Positions 34,629 to 42,642 of a stretch of DNA of 64,000 bases are shown in pieces. How positions within the stretch are numbered: position 1 is the stretch's first letter; every line of letters begins with the position of its first letter. A program made the translations under genes and the position numbers. Origin of the DNA: Leucobacter chromiireducens subsp. chromiireducens (GTDB lineage: Bacteria > Actinomycetota > Actinomycetes > Actinomycetales > Microbacteriaceae); NCBI RefSeq assembly GCF_016758255.1, contig NZ_QYAD01000001.1, positions 310,001 to 374,000 on the forward strand. The letters run 5' to 3'. The notes under the pieces are model-generated. The model saw nothing but the letters and a program-made list of their open reading frames with translations, did no database searches and was not told the origin of the DNA.

Positions 34629-35885
34629 GTGACGCGAGAACGTGGGGTCCGTGCTGGCGCGGTGATCGGGGACGTGCTGCTCAACATCGCGGCTGTGGGC
34701 GGCATTGTCTGCATTGTGCTCGTCGCGCTCTCCGGGTTCTTCGGCATCTCGATCATCATGTTCAAAACGGGGTCGATGTCGCCGTCGATTCCTGCCGGGT
34801 CGCTGGCCATCGTGCGGCAGATTCCTGCGGATGCGATTCACGTAGGCGATGTGGTGACCGTTGATCGGGCCGGAATGCTGCCCGTCACGCATCGGGTGAC
34901 ATCGGTGTCCGGGGAGGGGCCGAGTCGCACCATCACCATGCGCGGGGACGCGAACGATGTCGATGACCCTTCTCCGTATGACGTCACCCAGGTGCGCGTC
35001 GTGATGGGTGCCGTGCCGGGACTTGCCCGCGTGGTCGTGTGGTTCTCGCACCCCGCTGTGCTCGGTGCGCTCACGATTGCGGCTGCGACCCTCGTCACGT
35101 GGGCGTTCTGGCCGCGAGCTCCGCGCGGGCCCGGGGGCTCGGAGCCTCATCCTGAACGTCGAGCCGGCCCGGCGGCGCGACGAGGGCGACACACTGCGGG
35201 AGTCGCGGCGCTCGCCGCAGTGTGTCTGGGCGCTGGATGGGGGATCGCGCAGCCCGCCGAACGGGCTGCGGCCGCGACGCCCCAGCATGCCGAGGCTCGC
35301 GGTGCTGATGGCGAACGGGTGGAAACGGTCACGGGGAAGCGCCTCAGGCTGACCGCGGTGGGGAACCCCGCAGCAATGCGCGCCATGCGCCCGGGCGTTC
35401 CCGTTGACTGGCAGGTCGGGGTTGCTTTTGACTCCGCCAGCGCCGGGGACATTGATGTTGCGCTGATCGCCACGGGCGACCCCGAGCTCGGGCTTGTCGT
35501 CGCGGTGCGCTCATGCGCGGTGCCCTGGGAGGGGCGTGTTTGCGCCGACGCGGAGCGTGTGGTTCTTGCCCCGGGCGCGCTCGATGTGTCAGGCGAACCG
35601 ATCGAGCTGGGGGTGCTCACTGGCGTCGAGGAATGCTGGTATCTCGTCACGGGTGAAATCCCGGCCGGGGGATTGGGGCAGGTGGGCGTCACCTTTCGGG
35701 CGGTAGGGCACGGAGAGCGCGCGGAGATCGGACCGGGGGAAGGCGGCGCCTGGGCAACACCGACGCCCCCGGTGCTGCCCGTGACGGGTATGCCGGCCGC
35801 GTGGGGGCTCGCTGTGGTCGCCGTCGCGGGCGGGCTCGGTTGCGCGGGCATTGCCTCAGTAGTGCGCGGACGGTGGTCGAGATGA
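34629..35885 (+). CDS. S26B signal peptidase fused to an LPVTG-anchored ectodomain
   Basis: Residues 1-160 are an archaeal/ER-type signal peptidase I: helix 15-42, catalytic S49 in GSMSPSIPAGS, H88 in VTHRV (Ser-His dyad of S26B), and a helix at 138-160. A third helix (193-215) leads to a domain of about 165 residues with cysteine pairs (SCAVPWEGRVC). It ends in L383-PVTG387, a hydrophobic helix and a basic tail, a complete sortase signal. Such fusion is unusual: the peptidase that processes the two upstream proteins would itself be displayed or wall-linked. GTG 34629 follows GAAGGGAG; ATG 34627 is out of frame. Confidence 0.85.
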   Translation: MTRERGVRAGAVIGDVLLNIAAVGGIVCIVLVALSGFFGISIIMFKTGSMSPSIPAGSLAIVRQIPADAIHVGDVVTVDRAGMLPVTHRVTSVSGEGPSRTITMRGDANDVDDPSPYDVTQVRVVMGAVPGLARVVVWFSHPAVLGALTIAAATLVTWAFWPRAPRGPGGSEPHPERRAGPAARRGRHTAGVAALAAVCLGAGWGIAQPAERAAAATPQHAEARGADGERVETVTGKRLRLTAVGNPAAMRAMRPGVPVDWQVGVAFDSASAGDIDVALIATGDPELGLVVAVRSCAVPWEGRVCADAERVVLAPGALDVSGEPIELGVLTGVEECWYLVTGEIPAGGLGQVGVTFRAVGHGERAEIGPGEGGAWATPTPPVLPVTGMPAAWGLAVVAVAGGLGCAGIASVVRGRWSR

Positions 35886-36436
35886 TGCAGGCGAGAAAAG
35901 CTCGTGGTGCACGGCGCGCTCAGCTGGTGGTGGCGTGTGTGCTCGGCGCGGCGGTCGTGTCCGCGTGCGGAGCCCCGCCGTCGATCACCGATGCGAGCTG
36001 GGCGGATGCGGAAAACGCCACCGCGTCCTTCTCCGCGATGACCGTGCCCACCCCGCAGCAGCTCACCCCCAAGTGTTCCTTCAACCCTGGCTTGCTGGGA
36101 GCGACGCCAAAGATCACGGTCGAGTGGCGGGTTCCCGCCGGAGCGACGGGGTACACGATGGCAAGTGCAGAGTACGGCTATCTCGCACAGGGGGGACTCA
36201 CTCCGTTGACCTCGGCGCTGCTGGGAAGCGTGACCGTCTCGGGGACCACTTCAGCGGCGAAGACCGAGTTCAATCTCGGGCTGCTGGGTGGTTTGCTCGG
36301 TGGCGGCGCATCAGTCGCAGTGAGGCTGACGGGGCCCGGCGGCTGGAAGTCTGCGTGGCTGGTCGCGACGGGAACGAGTGGTATCGCGGGGACAAACGCT
36401 GACTGTAACTGGAGCACCGTGCCTCCGAGCCCGTAA
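35882..36436 (+). CDS. Exported protein with SipW-like cleavage region and possible lipobox
   Basis: The 184-residue product overlaps the peptidase stop by ATGA and closes the operon. After a basic start and helix (LVVACVLGAAVVSAC) comes ASWADAENATASFSA, which resembles the WTDTE region of the first two genes. A lipobox reading (VVSAC-G) is also possible. The mature part contains KITVEWRVPAGATGYT, like a fibronectin type III strand, and Gly/Leu-rich loops. It is probably a third subunit of the surface structure. Function not known. Confidence 0.75.
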   Translation: MMQARKARGARRAQLVVACVLGAAVVSACGAPPSITDASWADAENATASFSAMTVPTPQQLTPKCSFNPGLLGATPKITVEWRVPAGATGYTMASAEYGYLAQGGLTPLTSALLGSVTVSGTTSAAKTEFNLGLLGGLLGGGASVAVRLTGPGGWKSAWLVATGTSGIAGTNADCNWSTVPPSP

Positions 36437-36437
36437 A

Positions 36438-36483
36438 CGCACGTGTGCCCCGCAACCCGAGTGGGCGGCGGGGCACACGTGCG
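36438..36483. terminator. Bidirectional terminator, 16-bp stem
   Basis: Arms 36438-36453 and 36468-36483 are perfect complements. The hairpin lies between the end of the surface operon (36436) and the convergent aspS stop (36496). Confidence 0.8.
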
Positions 36484-36495
36484 TGAGGCCTGAAC

Positions 36496-37839
36496 TTAGG
36501 GGAGCAGACGGTTCGGGCCGCGGAACAGGTAGGTGACCTCGCGGATCGACGACTGCTCAAGCATCAGCATAAGCACGCGGTTGAGGCCCATGCCGAAGCC
36601 GCCGTGCGGGGGCACGCCGTAGCGGAAGAAATCGAGGTAGAACTCGAGCTCCTTCGGGTCCATGCCCTTCTCGATCGCCTGCGCTTCGAGTACCTCGATG
36701 CGGTGCTCGCGCTGCGCGCCCGTCGAAATCTCGGTGCCGCGGTAGATGAGGTCGTAGCTCTTCGTGAGGTTCGAGTCATCCTCGTGCCGCATGTGGTAGA
36801 ACGGGCGAATCGATGCGTCGTAGTCCGTGAGGAAAACGAAGTCGCTGCCGTGCTCCTCCTTGGCCCACGCGGCGATCTGGCGCTCGCCCTCGGGGTCCAT
36901 GTCGGCGTCGGTGCGGGGCACCTCGTAGCCGCGAGCCTTGACGATCTCCTTCGCCTCGGCGAGGGGCACGCGCGGGAACGGGCGCGCCGGCACGGTGAGG
37001 TCGATGCCGAAGAGCTTCTGGATCTCCTCGCCGTGCTTCTCCTTGACCGCGGTGAGGCCAGCGACGATGAGCTCCTCGTGCAGCTCCATCACGTCGACGT
37101 GCGAGTCGATCCAGCTGAGCTCGGTGTCGATCGAGGTGAACTCAGTCGCGTGGCGCGACGTGAACGAGGGATCAGCGCGGAACGCAGGGCCGACCTCGAA
37201 GATGCCGCCGAAGCCCGCGGCCTGCGCCATCTGCTTGAAGAACTGGGGGCTCTGCGCGAGGAACGCCTTGCCCTCGAAGTACTCGACCTCGAACAGCTCA
37301 GCACGCGATTCCGAGGCCGAGGCCATGAGCTTCGGCGTCTGGATCTCGATGAAGCCGCGATCCACCCACACGTTCCGCAGCGCGTGCAGGAAGGTGGTCT
37401 GGATGCGGAACACGAGGTTCTGCTCGGGGCGGCGGAGGTCGAGGAAGCGCCAGTCGAGGCGGACGTCGATGCCCGAGTCGCCGGCGACGGGGTTGTCGGG
37501 CAGCGCCTTCGTGAGAACCTCGATCGTTTCGATCTGGATCTCCACGCCGCCGAGCTTCACGCGCTCGTTGTGCTGCAGCTCACCCTCAACGGTCACGAAG
37601 GTGCCGTGGGTCAGCTCAGAAATGGTGGTGGTGCGGGGCACCAGGATGTCCGAGCGAGGGTTCTCGGGATCCGGCTCGCGCAGTACGCCGCCGTTCACGA
37701 GCTGCACTGCGCCCGACTCGTCGCGCAGCACCACGAACTGGACGTAGCGCTGATCGCGCACCTTTTCCACCCAGCCGGATACGCGCACGGTGCCGCCCTC
37801 AAGGGCGGGCAGGTCCTTAATCAATACACGCTCAGTCAC
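36496..37839 (-). CDS. aspS: Aspartyl-tRNA synthetase, compact archaeal type, probably non-discriminating
   Basis: The 447-residue class II synthetase has an OB anticodon domain (VRVSGWVEKVRDQRYVQFVVLRDESG), motif 2 (FRADPSFTSRHATEFTSIDTELSW) and motif 3 (GGFGMGLNRVLMLML). It lacks the GAD insertion of the usual bacterial enzyme of about 590 residues. Compact enzymes often charge both tRNA-Asp and tRNA-Asn, the latter amidated by GatCAB. GTG 37839 is chosen because TAGACT lies exactly 6 nt upstream, giving a leaderless start. Confidence 0.93.
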   Translation of the reverse strand: MTERVLIKDLPALEGGTVRVSGWVEKVRDQRYVQFVVLRDESGAVQLVNGGVLREPDPENPRSDILVPRTTTISELTHGTFVTVEGELQHNERVKLGGVEIQIETIEVLTKALPDNPVAGDSGIDVRLDWRFLDLRRPEQNLVFRIQTTFLHALRNVWVDRGFIEIQTPKLMASASESRAELFEVEYFEGKAFLAQSPQFFKQMAQAAGFGGIFEVGPAFRADPSFTSRHATEFTSIDTELSWIDSHVDVMELHEELIVAGLTAVKEKHGEEIQKLFGIDLTVPARPFPRVPLAEAKEIVKARGYEVPRTDADMDPEGERQIAAWAKEEHGSDFVFLTDYDASIRPFYHMRHEDDSNLTKSYDLIYRGTEISTGAQREHRIEVLEAQAIEKGMDPKELEFYLDFFRYGVPPHGGFGMGLNRVLMLMLEQSSIREVTYLFRGPNRLLP

Positions 37840-37845
37840 CCCCAC

Positions 37846-37851
37846 AGTCTA
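37846..37851 (-). promoter_or_regulatory. -10 hexamer TAGACT for aspS, leaderless
   Basis: On the minus strand TAGACT is followed by 6 nt and then GTG 37839. Confidence 0.5.
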
Positions 37852-37926
37852 CTCGCGTGTGGGGGCCTGCACTGCGCGTGGAGGACGACGAGTAATCAAT
37901 AAGTTGAAACAATGTGTCACATCACT

Positions 37927-37955
37927 TTGGTGAATGGGTGGATCGTTCCTACGCT
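37927..37955 (+). promoter_or_regulatory. Promoter of the amino-acid ABC/monooxygenase operon, TTGGTG-17-TACGCT
   Basis: TTGGTG (37927-37932) and TACGCT (37950-37955) are 17 bp apart. The leader of about 45 nt contains AAAGGAC before ATG 38005. Confidence 0.55.
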
Positions 37956-38004
37956 GTCCCTCGTCCCCCGGATCTTTGCACGGGGCCTTCGAAAGGACAC
38001 TCCC

Positions 38005-38892
38005 ATGACCCGCTTTGCTCGCACCACACTTCTCGCCGCCGCGCTCGCCACTGTGGCGCTGGGCGCGAGCGGCTGCGCTCCCGCGGCTTCCGCGGGCGGC
38101 TCGGGGTCAGGGGCCGACGCGGAGGCGGGGCCGCAGAAGCTGCTCGTTGCCACGGGCGGCTCGCCGCGGCCGTTCACCTTTCTGGACGAGAACGACGAGC
38201 TGACGGGATACGACATCGAGATCCTCAAGCTCGTTGACGAGAAGCTGCCCGATCTCGAGTTCGAGTTCCAGGTTGCCGAGTTCCCCGCACTCTTCGCCGG
38301 CCTCGACTCCGGCCGCTTCAACATCGTGGCCAACAACCTCTCCGCCACGGAGGAGCGCCGCGAGAAGTACGACTTCTCGGATCCGTACATTGAGGCGCAG
38401 TTCGGTGTCGCTTTCGCGAAGGGGTCTCCGCTCGCGGGGGCGACGACCCTCGACGAGCTCGCAGGCAAGCGCACCTTCGGGGAACCCGGCCTCAATTTCA
38501 CGAAGATTCTGGAGGCCTACAACGAAGCGCACCCCGACAAGAAGATCGAGATCGAGTACACCGAGCTCGATCTGCAGTCCCAGTACAAGAAGGTCGCGAC
38601 GGGCGGCGCGGACTTCGTGTTCAGCGACAAGGTCGTGTACGACGGGTACGCGAAGGGCGTGGACGTCGACTTCTCGCAGCTCGACGGCGAGAAGCTCGTT
38701 GAGGAGTATGGCACCAACCTCTTCTCCGCCTACGCGATCTCGAAGCAGACCCCCAACGTGGATCACGTGGTGGAAGAGCTGAACGGCGCGCTGCGCGAGC
38801 TCGCTGCAGACGGCACACTGACGAAGCTCAGCACCGAGTTCTTCGACGGCCTCGACGTGTCGCCGAAGACCGCGCTCGCCGAGAGCGAGTAG
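38005..38892 (+). CDS. Amino-acid ABC importer substrate-binding lipoprotein (family 3)
   Basis: The 295-residue protein has a lipoprotein signal (LGASGC) and a family 3 solute-binding fold: PRPFTFLDENDELTGYDIEILKLVDEKLP, then the Arg region SATEERREKYDFSDPYIEAQFGVAF. These residues bind the alpha-amino and carboxyl groups of amino acids or cystine-like compounds. ATG 38005 follows AAAGGAC. It is the first gene of a five-gene operon ending at 42536 and brings the substrate to the permease encoded next. Confidence 0.93.
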   Translation: MTRFARTTLLAAALATVALGASGCAPAASAGGSGSGADAEAGPQKLLVATGGSPRPFTFLDENDELTGYDIEILKLVDEKLPDLEFEFQVAEFPALFAGLDSGRFNIVANNLSATEERREKYDFSDPYIEAQFGVAFAKGSPLAGATTLDELAGKRTFGEPGLNFTKILEAYNEAHPDKKIEIEYTELDLQSQYKKVATGGADFVFSDKVVYDGYAKGVDVDFSQLDGEKLVEEYGTNLFSAYAISKQTPNVDHVVEELNGALRELAADGTLTKLSTEFFDGLDVSPKTALAESE

Positions 38893-38911
38893 GGCGGAAA
38901 CCGTTACCACC

Positions 38912-39706
38912 GTGGACACCATCATCGATTTCCCCGCGATCGGGAAGTACGTGCTCGATCTGCTGCCGTACATCCCGGTGACCCTCGCGCTCAGCGTGGT
39001 CGCGACGGTGATCGGTACGCTGCTGGGGCTCGGCCTTGCACTCATTAAATTGGCGCGCGTGCCGGTGCTGAGCCAGATCTGTGCCGTGCTGGTCTCATAC
39101 CTGCGCGGTACCCCGCCGCTTGTGCAATTGCTGCTGAACGTCAACGCAGTGCCGATCGCAATCCTCTACATCAACCACGCGTTCGGGACGAACTGGGACG
39201 CGATGGCGCTCTCGCCCTTTGTCGTTGCCGCGTTCACGTTTGCTCTGACCGAAGCGGCGTACAGCTCGGAAACGATTCGCGCGGCTCTGCTGTCGGTGGA
39301 CAAGCGCGAGATCGAGGCCGCGCACGCGCTGGGGATGACGTCGTGGCAGACCCTCACGCGGGTGACCGTGCCCAACGCCGCGGTTGTCGCGTTTCCCACC
39401 CTCGTGAACCACTTCATCGGCATGCTCAAGCAATCGTCCCTCGCGTTCGTCGTGTCGATCGTTGAGATCACCGCCTACGCGAAGATTCTCGGCGGACGCG
39501 ACTACCGGTTCTTCGAGGCCTACCTTGCTACCGCGATCATCTACTGGGCGCTCACGGTGCTGATCGAGCAGGGCGCGCGCTGGATCGAGCGCTGGATGGA
39601 ACGCCCGCGTCCCGTTCGCGGGCGGTCACGTGGAGCAGCCGTCGGGTCGACGCCGACTGGCGCGACCGCGCCGGGCGCCCATACCGCGGCCGGGGTGCTC
39701 GCATGA
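38912..39706 (+). CDS. Amino-acid ABC importer permease
   Basis: The 264-residue membrane protein has the polar amino-acid permease pattern: VLDLLPYIPVTLALSVVATVIGTLLGLGLALIKLA, SYLRGTPPLVQLLL, and the EAA loop EIEAAHALGMTSWQTLTRVTVPNA. It probably forms a homodimer because only one permease gene is present. The C-terminal 30 residues are Pro/Thr/Ala-rich and variable. It overlaps the ATPase gene by ATGA. Confidence 0.94.
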   Translation: MDTIIDFPAIGKYVLDLLPYIPVTLALSVVATVIGTLLGLGLALIKLARVPVLSQICAVLVSYLRGTPPLVQLLLNVNAVPIAILYINHAFGTNWDAMALSPFVVAAFTFALTEAAYSSETIRAALLSVDKREIEAAHALGMTSWQTLTRVTVPNAAVVAFPTLVNHFIGMLKQSSLAFVVSIVEITAYAKILGGRDYRFFEAYLATAIIYWALTVLIEQGARWIERWMERPRPVRGRSRGAAVGSTPTGATAPGAHTAAGVLA

Positions 39707-40464
39707 TCGGCGTGCACGGCATCCGCAAGGCGTATGGCGAACGCGTGATTCTCGATGGCCTCGATCTCGAGCTCGCCGAGGGTGGGGTGACCGCCATCGT
39801 GGGGCCGTCTGGCGCGGGAAAGTCGACTCTGCTCCGCTGCTTCGACCTGCTCGAACGGCCCGATGCCGGAACGGTGACGGTCGATGAGGTGACCGTGAAC
39901 GCGGCATCAGCGGGCCGCGCCGAGGTGCTGCGACTCCGTCGCAATACCGCGATGGTCTTTCAGCAGTTCCAGCTGTTCGCCCGCAAAACGGCGCTCGAGA
40001 ACGTGGCCGAGGGGCTCCGTGTCGTCCGCGGCCTGCCGCGCCGCGAGGCCGAAGCCGCCGCCGCCGCGCACCTCGATCGCGTCGGCCTCGCCGCACACGC
40101 CGGGCACTACCCCGCCCAACTCTCGGGCGGCCAGCAGCAGCGCGTCGGCATCGCGCGGGCGCTGGCCATGGAGCCGCGCGTGCTGCTGCTCGACGAGCCC
40201 ACGAGCGCGCTCGATCCCGAGCTGGTGGGCGAAGTGCTGCAGACGATCCGCGAGATCGCGGCCGCCGGGCAAACCATGGCGCTCGTGTCGCACGAGATGC
40301 ACTTTGTGAGACAGATCGCCGATCGCGTCGTGTTCTTAGAGGGTGGCCGCATCGTCGATGACGCCACCCCGGACGCGTTCTTCGGCCCGGACGCGAGCAC
40401 GCGCGCCCGCGCCTTCCTCCGCGAGTACCACCTGGCCCGCGGCGGCCCCGAATACCAGATTTGA
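39703..40464 (+). CDS. Amino-acid ABC importer ATP-binding protein
   Basis: The 253-residue ATPase has Walker A GPSGAGKST, Q-loop VFQQFQLFARKTALEN, signature LSGGQQQRVGIARALAM, Walker B VLLLDEPTSALDPELVGEVL and H-loop LVSHEMHFVRQIAD. This is the GlnQ/TcyC class. It powers the importer encoded immediately upstream and is followed after 18 bases by the monooxygenase gene. Confidence 0.95.
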   Translation: MIGVHGIRKAYGERVILDGLDLELAEGGVTAIVGPSGAGKSTLLRCFDLLERPDAGTVTVDEVTVNAASAGRAEVLRLRRNTAMVFQQFQLFARKTALENVAEGLRVVRGLPRREAEAAAAAHLDRVGLAAHAGHYPAQLSGGQQQRVGIARALAMEPRVLLLDEPTSALDPELVGEVLQTIREIAAAGQTMALVSHEMHFVRQIADRVVFLEGGRIVDDATPDAFFGPDASTRARAFLREYHLARGGPEYQI

Positions 40465-40482
40465 TCATCCAGGAGATACCTC

Positions 40483-41529
40483 ATGACCACCACTCCCGCG
40501 CCGCGGCCCCTCAAGAGCCTCGGCTTCATCCACCTCGTTCCCTTCGACAGCGCCGACCCGGGCCGCGGGCTGCGCGATGGCGTCGAGCTGTTCCGCTACG
40601 CGGAGGAGCTCGGTCTCGACAGCGGCTGGGTGCGCACGCGGCACCTGCAGCACGGGCTGCCCTCGCCCGCAGTGTTCTTCGGTGCGGTCGCGCAGCAGAC
40701 GGAGCGCATCGGGCTCGGCACGGCGGTGATCCCGGTCGGCCATGAGAATCCGTTCCGCCTGGCCGAGGACCTTGGCACCGCGGACGCGCTGTCGGGAGGC
40801 CGGGTGCTCACCGGTGTGAGCGTGCACCCGCCGGGGTACGCCGACGACGTGAACGACCTCGTGCACGACGCGGGCTGGCGCGACGAAGATTACTCCTACG
40901 AGCGGATTGAGCGGTTGCGTCGATTCCTTGCGGGGGATCGGGTGCGCGAGGTGCCGCCCTACAACGGTATTGGCGGGGACTTCGACTCGGAGCGGGTCGA
41001 GCCGCACAGTGCGGGGCTCTCCGAGCGGCTCTGGTACGGCGGCGGCTCGCTGCGCTCAGCGGAGTGGACCGGCCGCGCCGGGCTGAACTGGCTGGTGAGT
41101 AACATCAGCACCACGGCGGATGGCGACACGAACTTTGGGCGAGTGCAGCGCGCGCAGATCGACGCGTTCCGTGCCGCGCACCCTGCCGGCGAGGCCGCGC
41201 GCGCGACGGTGGCGCGCGTGATCGTGCCGACGGATGGGGCTACGCCGGAGCAGGCGGCGAAGTACCGTGCCTACGCGGAGGCCCGCACCCCGCGCACCGA
41301 GCAGGTGCACGGCGGGAAGACGATCATTGCCCGCGACGTGCTCGGCTCGCGTGACGAAATTGTCGAGTTTATTCGCACCGACCCCGCGTTCCAGGCCGCG
41401 GACGACTACCTCTTCGAGCTGCCGTTCGAATTTGAGCTGGCGGACTGGAAGCACATCCTCCACGAGCTCGCCACGAGCATTGGGCCATCGCTCGGGTGGC
41501 AGCCCGCGACCGAACGGGAGACAGCGTGA
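40483..41529 (+). CDS. LLM-class flavin-dependent monooxygenase
   Basis: The 348-residue protein has the bacterial-luciferase TIM barrel pattern: GVELFRYAEELGLDSGWVRTRHLQHGLPSPAVFFGAVAQQTERIGLGTAVIPVGHENPFRLAEDLGTADALSGGR. Such enzymes use reduced FMN and oxygen to oxidise carbon-sulfur bonds, amines or other substrates. The reduced flavin is probably supplied by the reductase domain of the next protein. AGGAGAT precedes ATG 40483, and the stop overlaps the next start (GTGA), so the two should be made in fixed ratio. Confidence 0.92.
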   Translation: MTTTPAPRPLKSLGFIHLVPFDSADPGRGLRDGVELFRYAEELGLDSGWVRTRHLQHGLPSPAVFFGAVAQQTERIGLGTAVIPVGHENPFRLAEDLGTADALSGGRVLTGVSVHPPGYADDVNDLVHDAGWRDEDYSYERIERLRRFLAGDRVREVPPYNGIGGDFDSERVEPHSAGLSERLWYGGGSLRSAEWTGRAGLNWLVSNISTTADGDTNFGRVQRAQIDAFRAAHPAGEAARATVARVIVPTDGATPEQAAKYRAYAEARTPRTEQVHGGKTIIARDVLGSRDEIVEFIRTDPAFQAADDYLFELPFEFELADWKHILHELATSIGPSLGWQPATERETA

Positions 41530-42536
41530 GCATCGCGGTGCGCCAGGCGCGGCGCGAGGAGTTCGCCGCGGTTGACGCGCTGATCGGAGCGGCGTACGCG
41601 CACGACTACGGCGAGACAAGTGGCGGGAGCGATCCCTTCCGCGCCGCGGCCGTGCGCGCTCGCGACTACGACGTGTGGGTGGCCGAGGACAGCGATGGGC
41701 AGTTGCTCGGCAGCGTGACGACCCGCCGCCCGGGCGGGCCCTCCCTGCACGAGGACATCGCCGCCGACGAGCTCGACCTCCGCCTCCTCGGGGTGTCGCC
41801 CGCCGCGCGTCGGCGGGGTGTTGGTGCCGCCCTCATGCGCGACGTCGCCGCGCGTGCCGCGGGGGAGGGATTCAGCGCGGTGGTGCTGAAGACCGGCCCC
41901 GCGATGCGCGGTGCGCACCGCCTCTACGAAACGCTCGGCTACGAGCGTCGGCCTGAGCGGGACGGGCTGTGGATCGGGGGCGAGCACCAGCTCGATCTGT
42001 TCACTTACGCCTACCCCCTCGTGCCACTCGTCGAGGCGCCGCTCGCGGATGAGTCCGCGGCGCGCGGGGTGCTTGGCGCGTTCCCCACGGGCGTGGTGGC
42101 GCTCGCCGCGCGCGGGGCGGCGGGGGAGCCCGCCGCGGCACTCACCGTGCAGTCGTTTGTCTCGCTGTCAGTCGCGCCGCCGCGCGTGCTGCTCACTGTC
42201 GGCACCGGCTCGAGCAGCTGGCCTCGCATCGCGGCGAGCGGCTCGTTCGCCGCGACGGTGCTCGGCGCGGGTCAGGGACCCATCGCACGCCGGCTTGCAC
42301 GCCCCGGAGTGCGCGACAAGCTCGGCGGCACCCCCACCGTCCGCACGCCCACGCGCGGGCATCCGGTGATCGCTGGCGGGTCGGCCTGGCTTGAGTGCGC
42401 GATTCGCGAGGAGTTCGACGGGGGCGACCACCGAATTGTGCTCGCGGATGTCCTCACCTATGGCCTGCTCGGCGGGGTAGACCGGCCGCTCATCTATGCG
42501 CGCTCGCGTTTTGGCGGCTTCGCGGGTGTGGCGTAG
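41526..42536 (+). CDS. Fusion of a GNAT N-acetyltransferase with a flavin reductase domain
   Basis: Residues 1-165 form a GNAT fold, with the acetyl-CoA loop LLGVSPAARRRGVGAALM (87-104) and the HRLYETLGYERR end. Residues 180-336 match the NADH:FMN reductase-like split barrel: FPTGVVALAARG, TVQSFVSLSVAPPRVLLTVG, SGSFAATVLGAGQ, and DHRIVLADVL followed by PLIYARSRFGGF. A single protein would both acetylate the imported amine and supply reduced flavin to the coupled monooxygenase. GTG 41526 overlaps the monooxygenase stop. The domain order is visible, the pathway role is inferred. Confidence 0.85.
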   Translation: MSIAVRQARREEFAAVDALIGAAYAHDYGETSGGSDPFRAAAVRARDYDVWVAEDSDGQLLGSVTTRRPGGPSLHEDIAADELDLRLLGVSPAARRRGVGAALMRDVAARAAGEGFSAVVLKTGPAMRGAHRLYETLGYERRPERDGLWIGGEHQLDLFTYAYPLVPLVEAPLADESAARGVLGAFPTGVVALAARGAAGEPAAALTVQSFVSLSVAPPRVLLTVGTGSSSWPRIAASGSFAATVLGAGQGPIARRLARPGVRDKLGGTPTVRTPTRGHPVIAGGSAWLECAIREEFDGGDHRIVLADVLTYGLLGGVDRPLIYARSRFGGFAGVA

Positions 42537-42572
42537 CGCGATCCCGATCGAAAAGCGGCGAATCGAACCCGG

Positions 42573-42611
42573 ATCCCGGGGGCACACCCGGAGGGGGTAT
42601 GCTCCCGGGAT
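42573..42611. terminator. Hairpin between the monooxygenase operon and the ccs operon
   Basis: ATCCCGGG (42573-42580) pairs with CCCGGGAT (42604-42611), with further pairing of CACACCC and GGGTATG inside. A short T-containing stretch follows. Confidence 0.55.
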
Positions 42612-42629
42612 TCTCAGGTGAGCCGAACG

Positions 42630-42635
42630 TACAAT
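42630..42635 (+). promoter_or_regulatory. -10 hexamer TACAAT of the cytochrome c maturation operon
   Basis: TACAAT is 7 nt before GTG 42643. It overlaps the earlier in-frame ATG 42634, which therefore should not be in the mRNA. Confidence 0.6.
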
Positions 42636-42642
42636 GGTCTGC

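Noticed and set aside
42553-42580. A GGTTCGATTC-like T-loop sequence on the minus strand, suggesting a tRNA
   Set aside because: The flanking bases do not form a 5-bp T stem, and no anticodon or acceptor arm can be folded around it.
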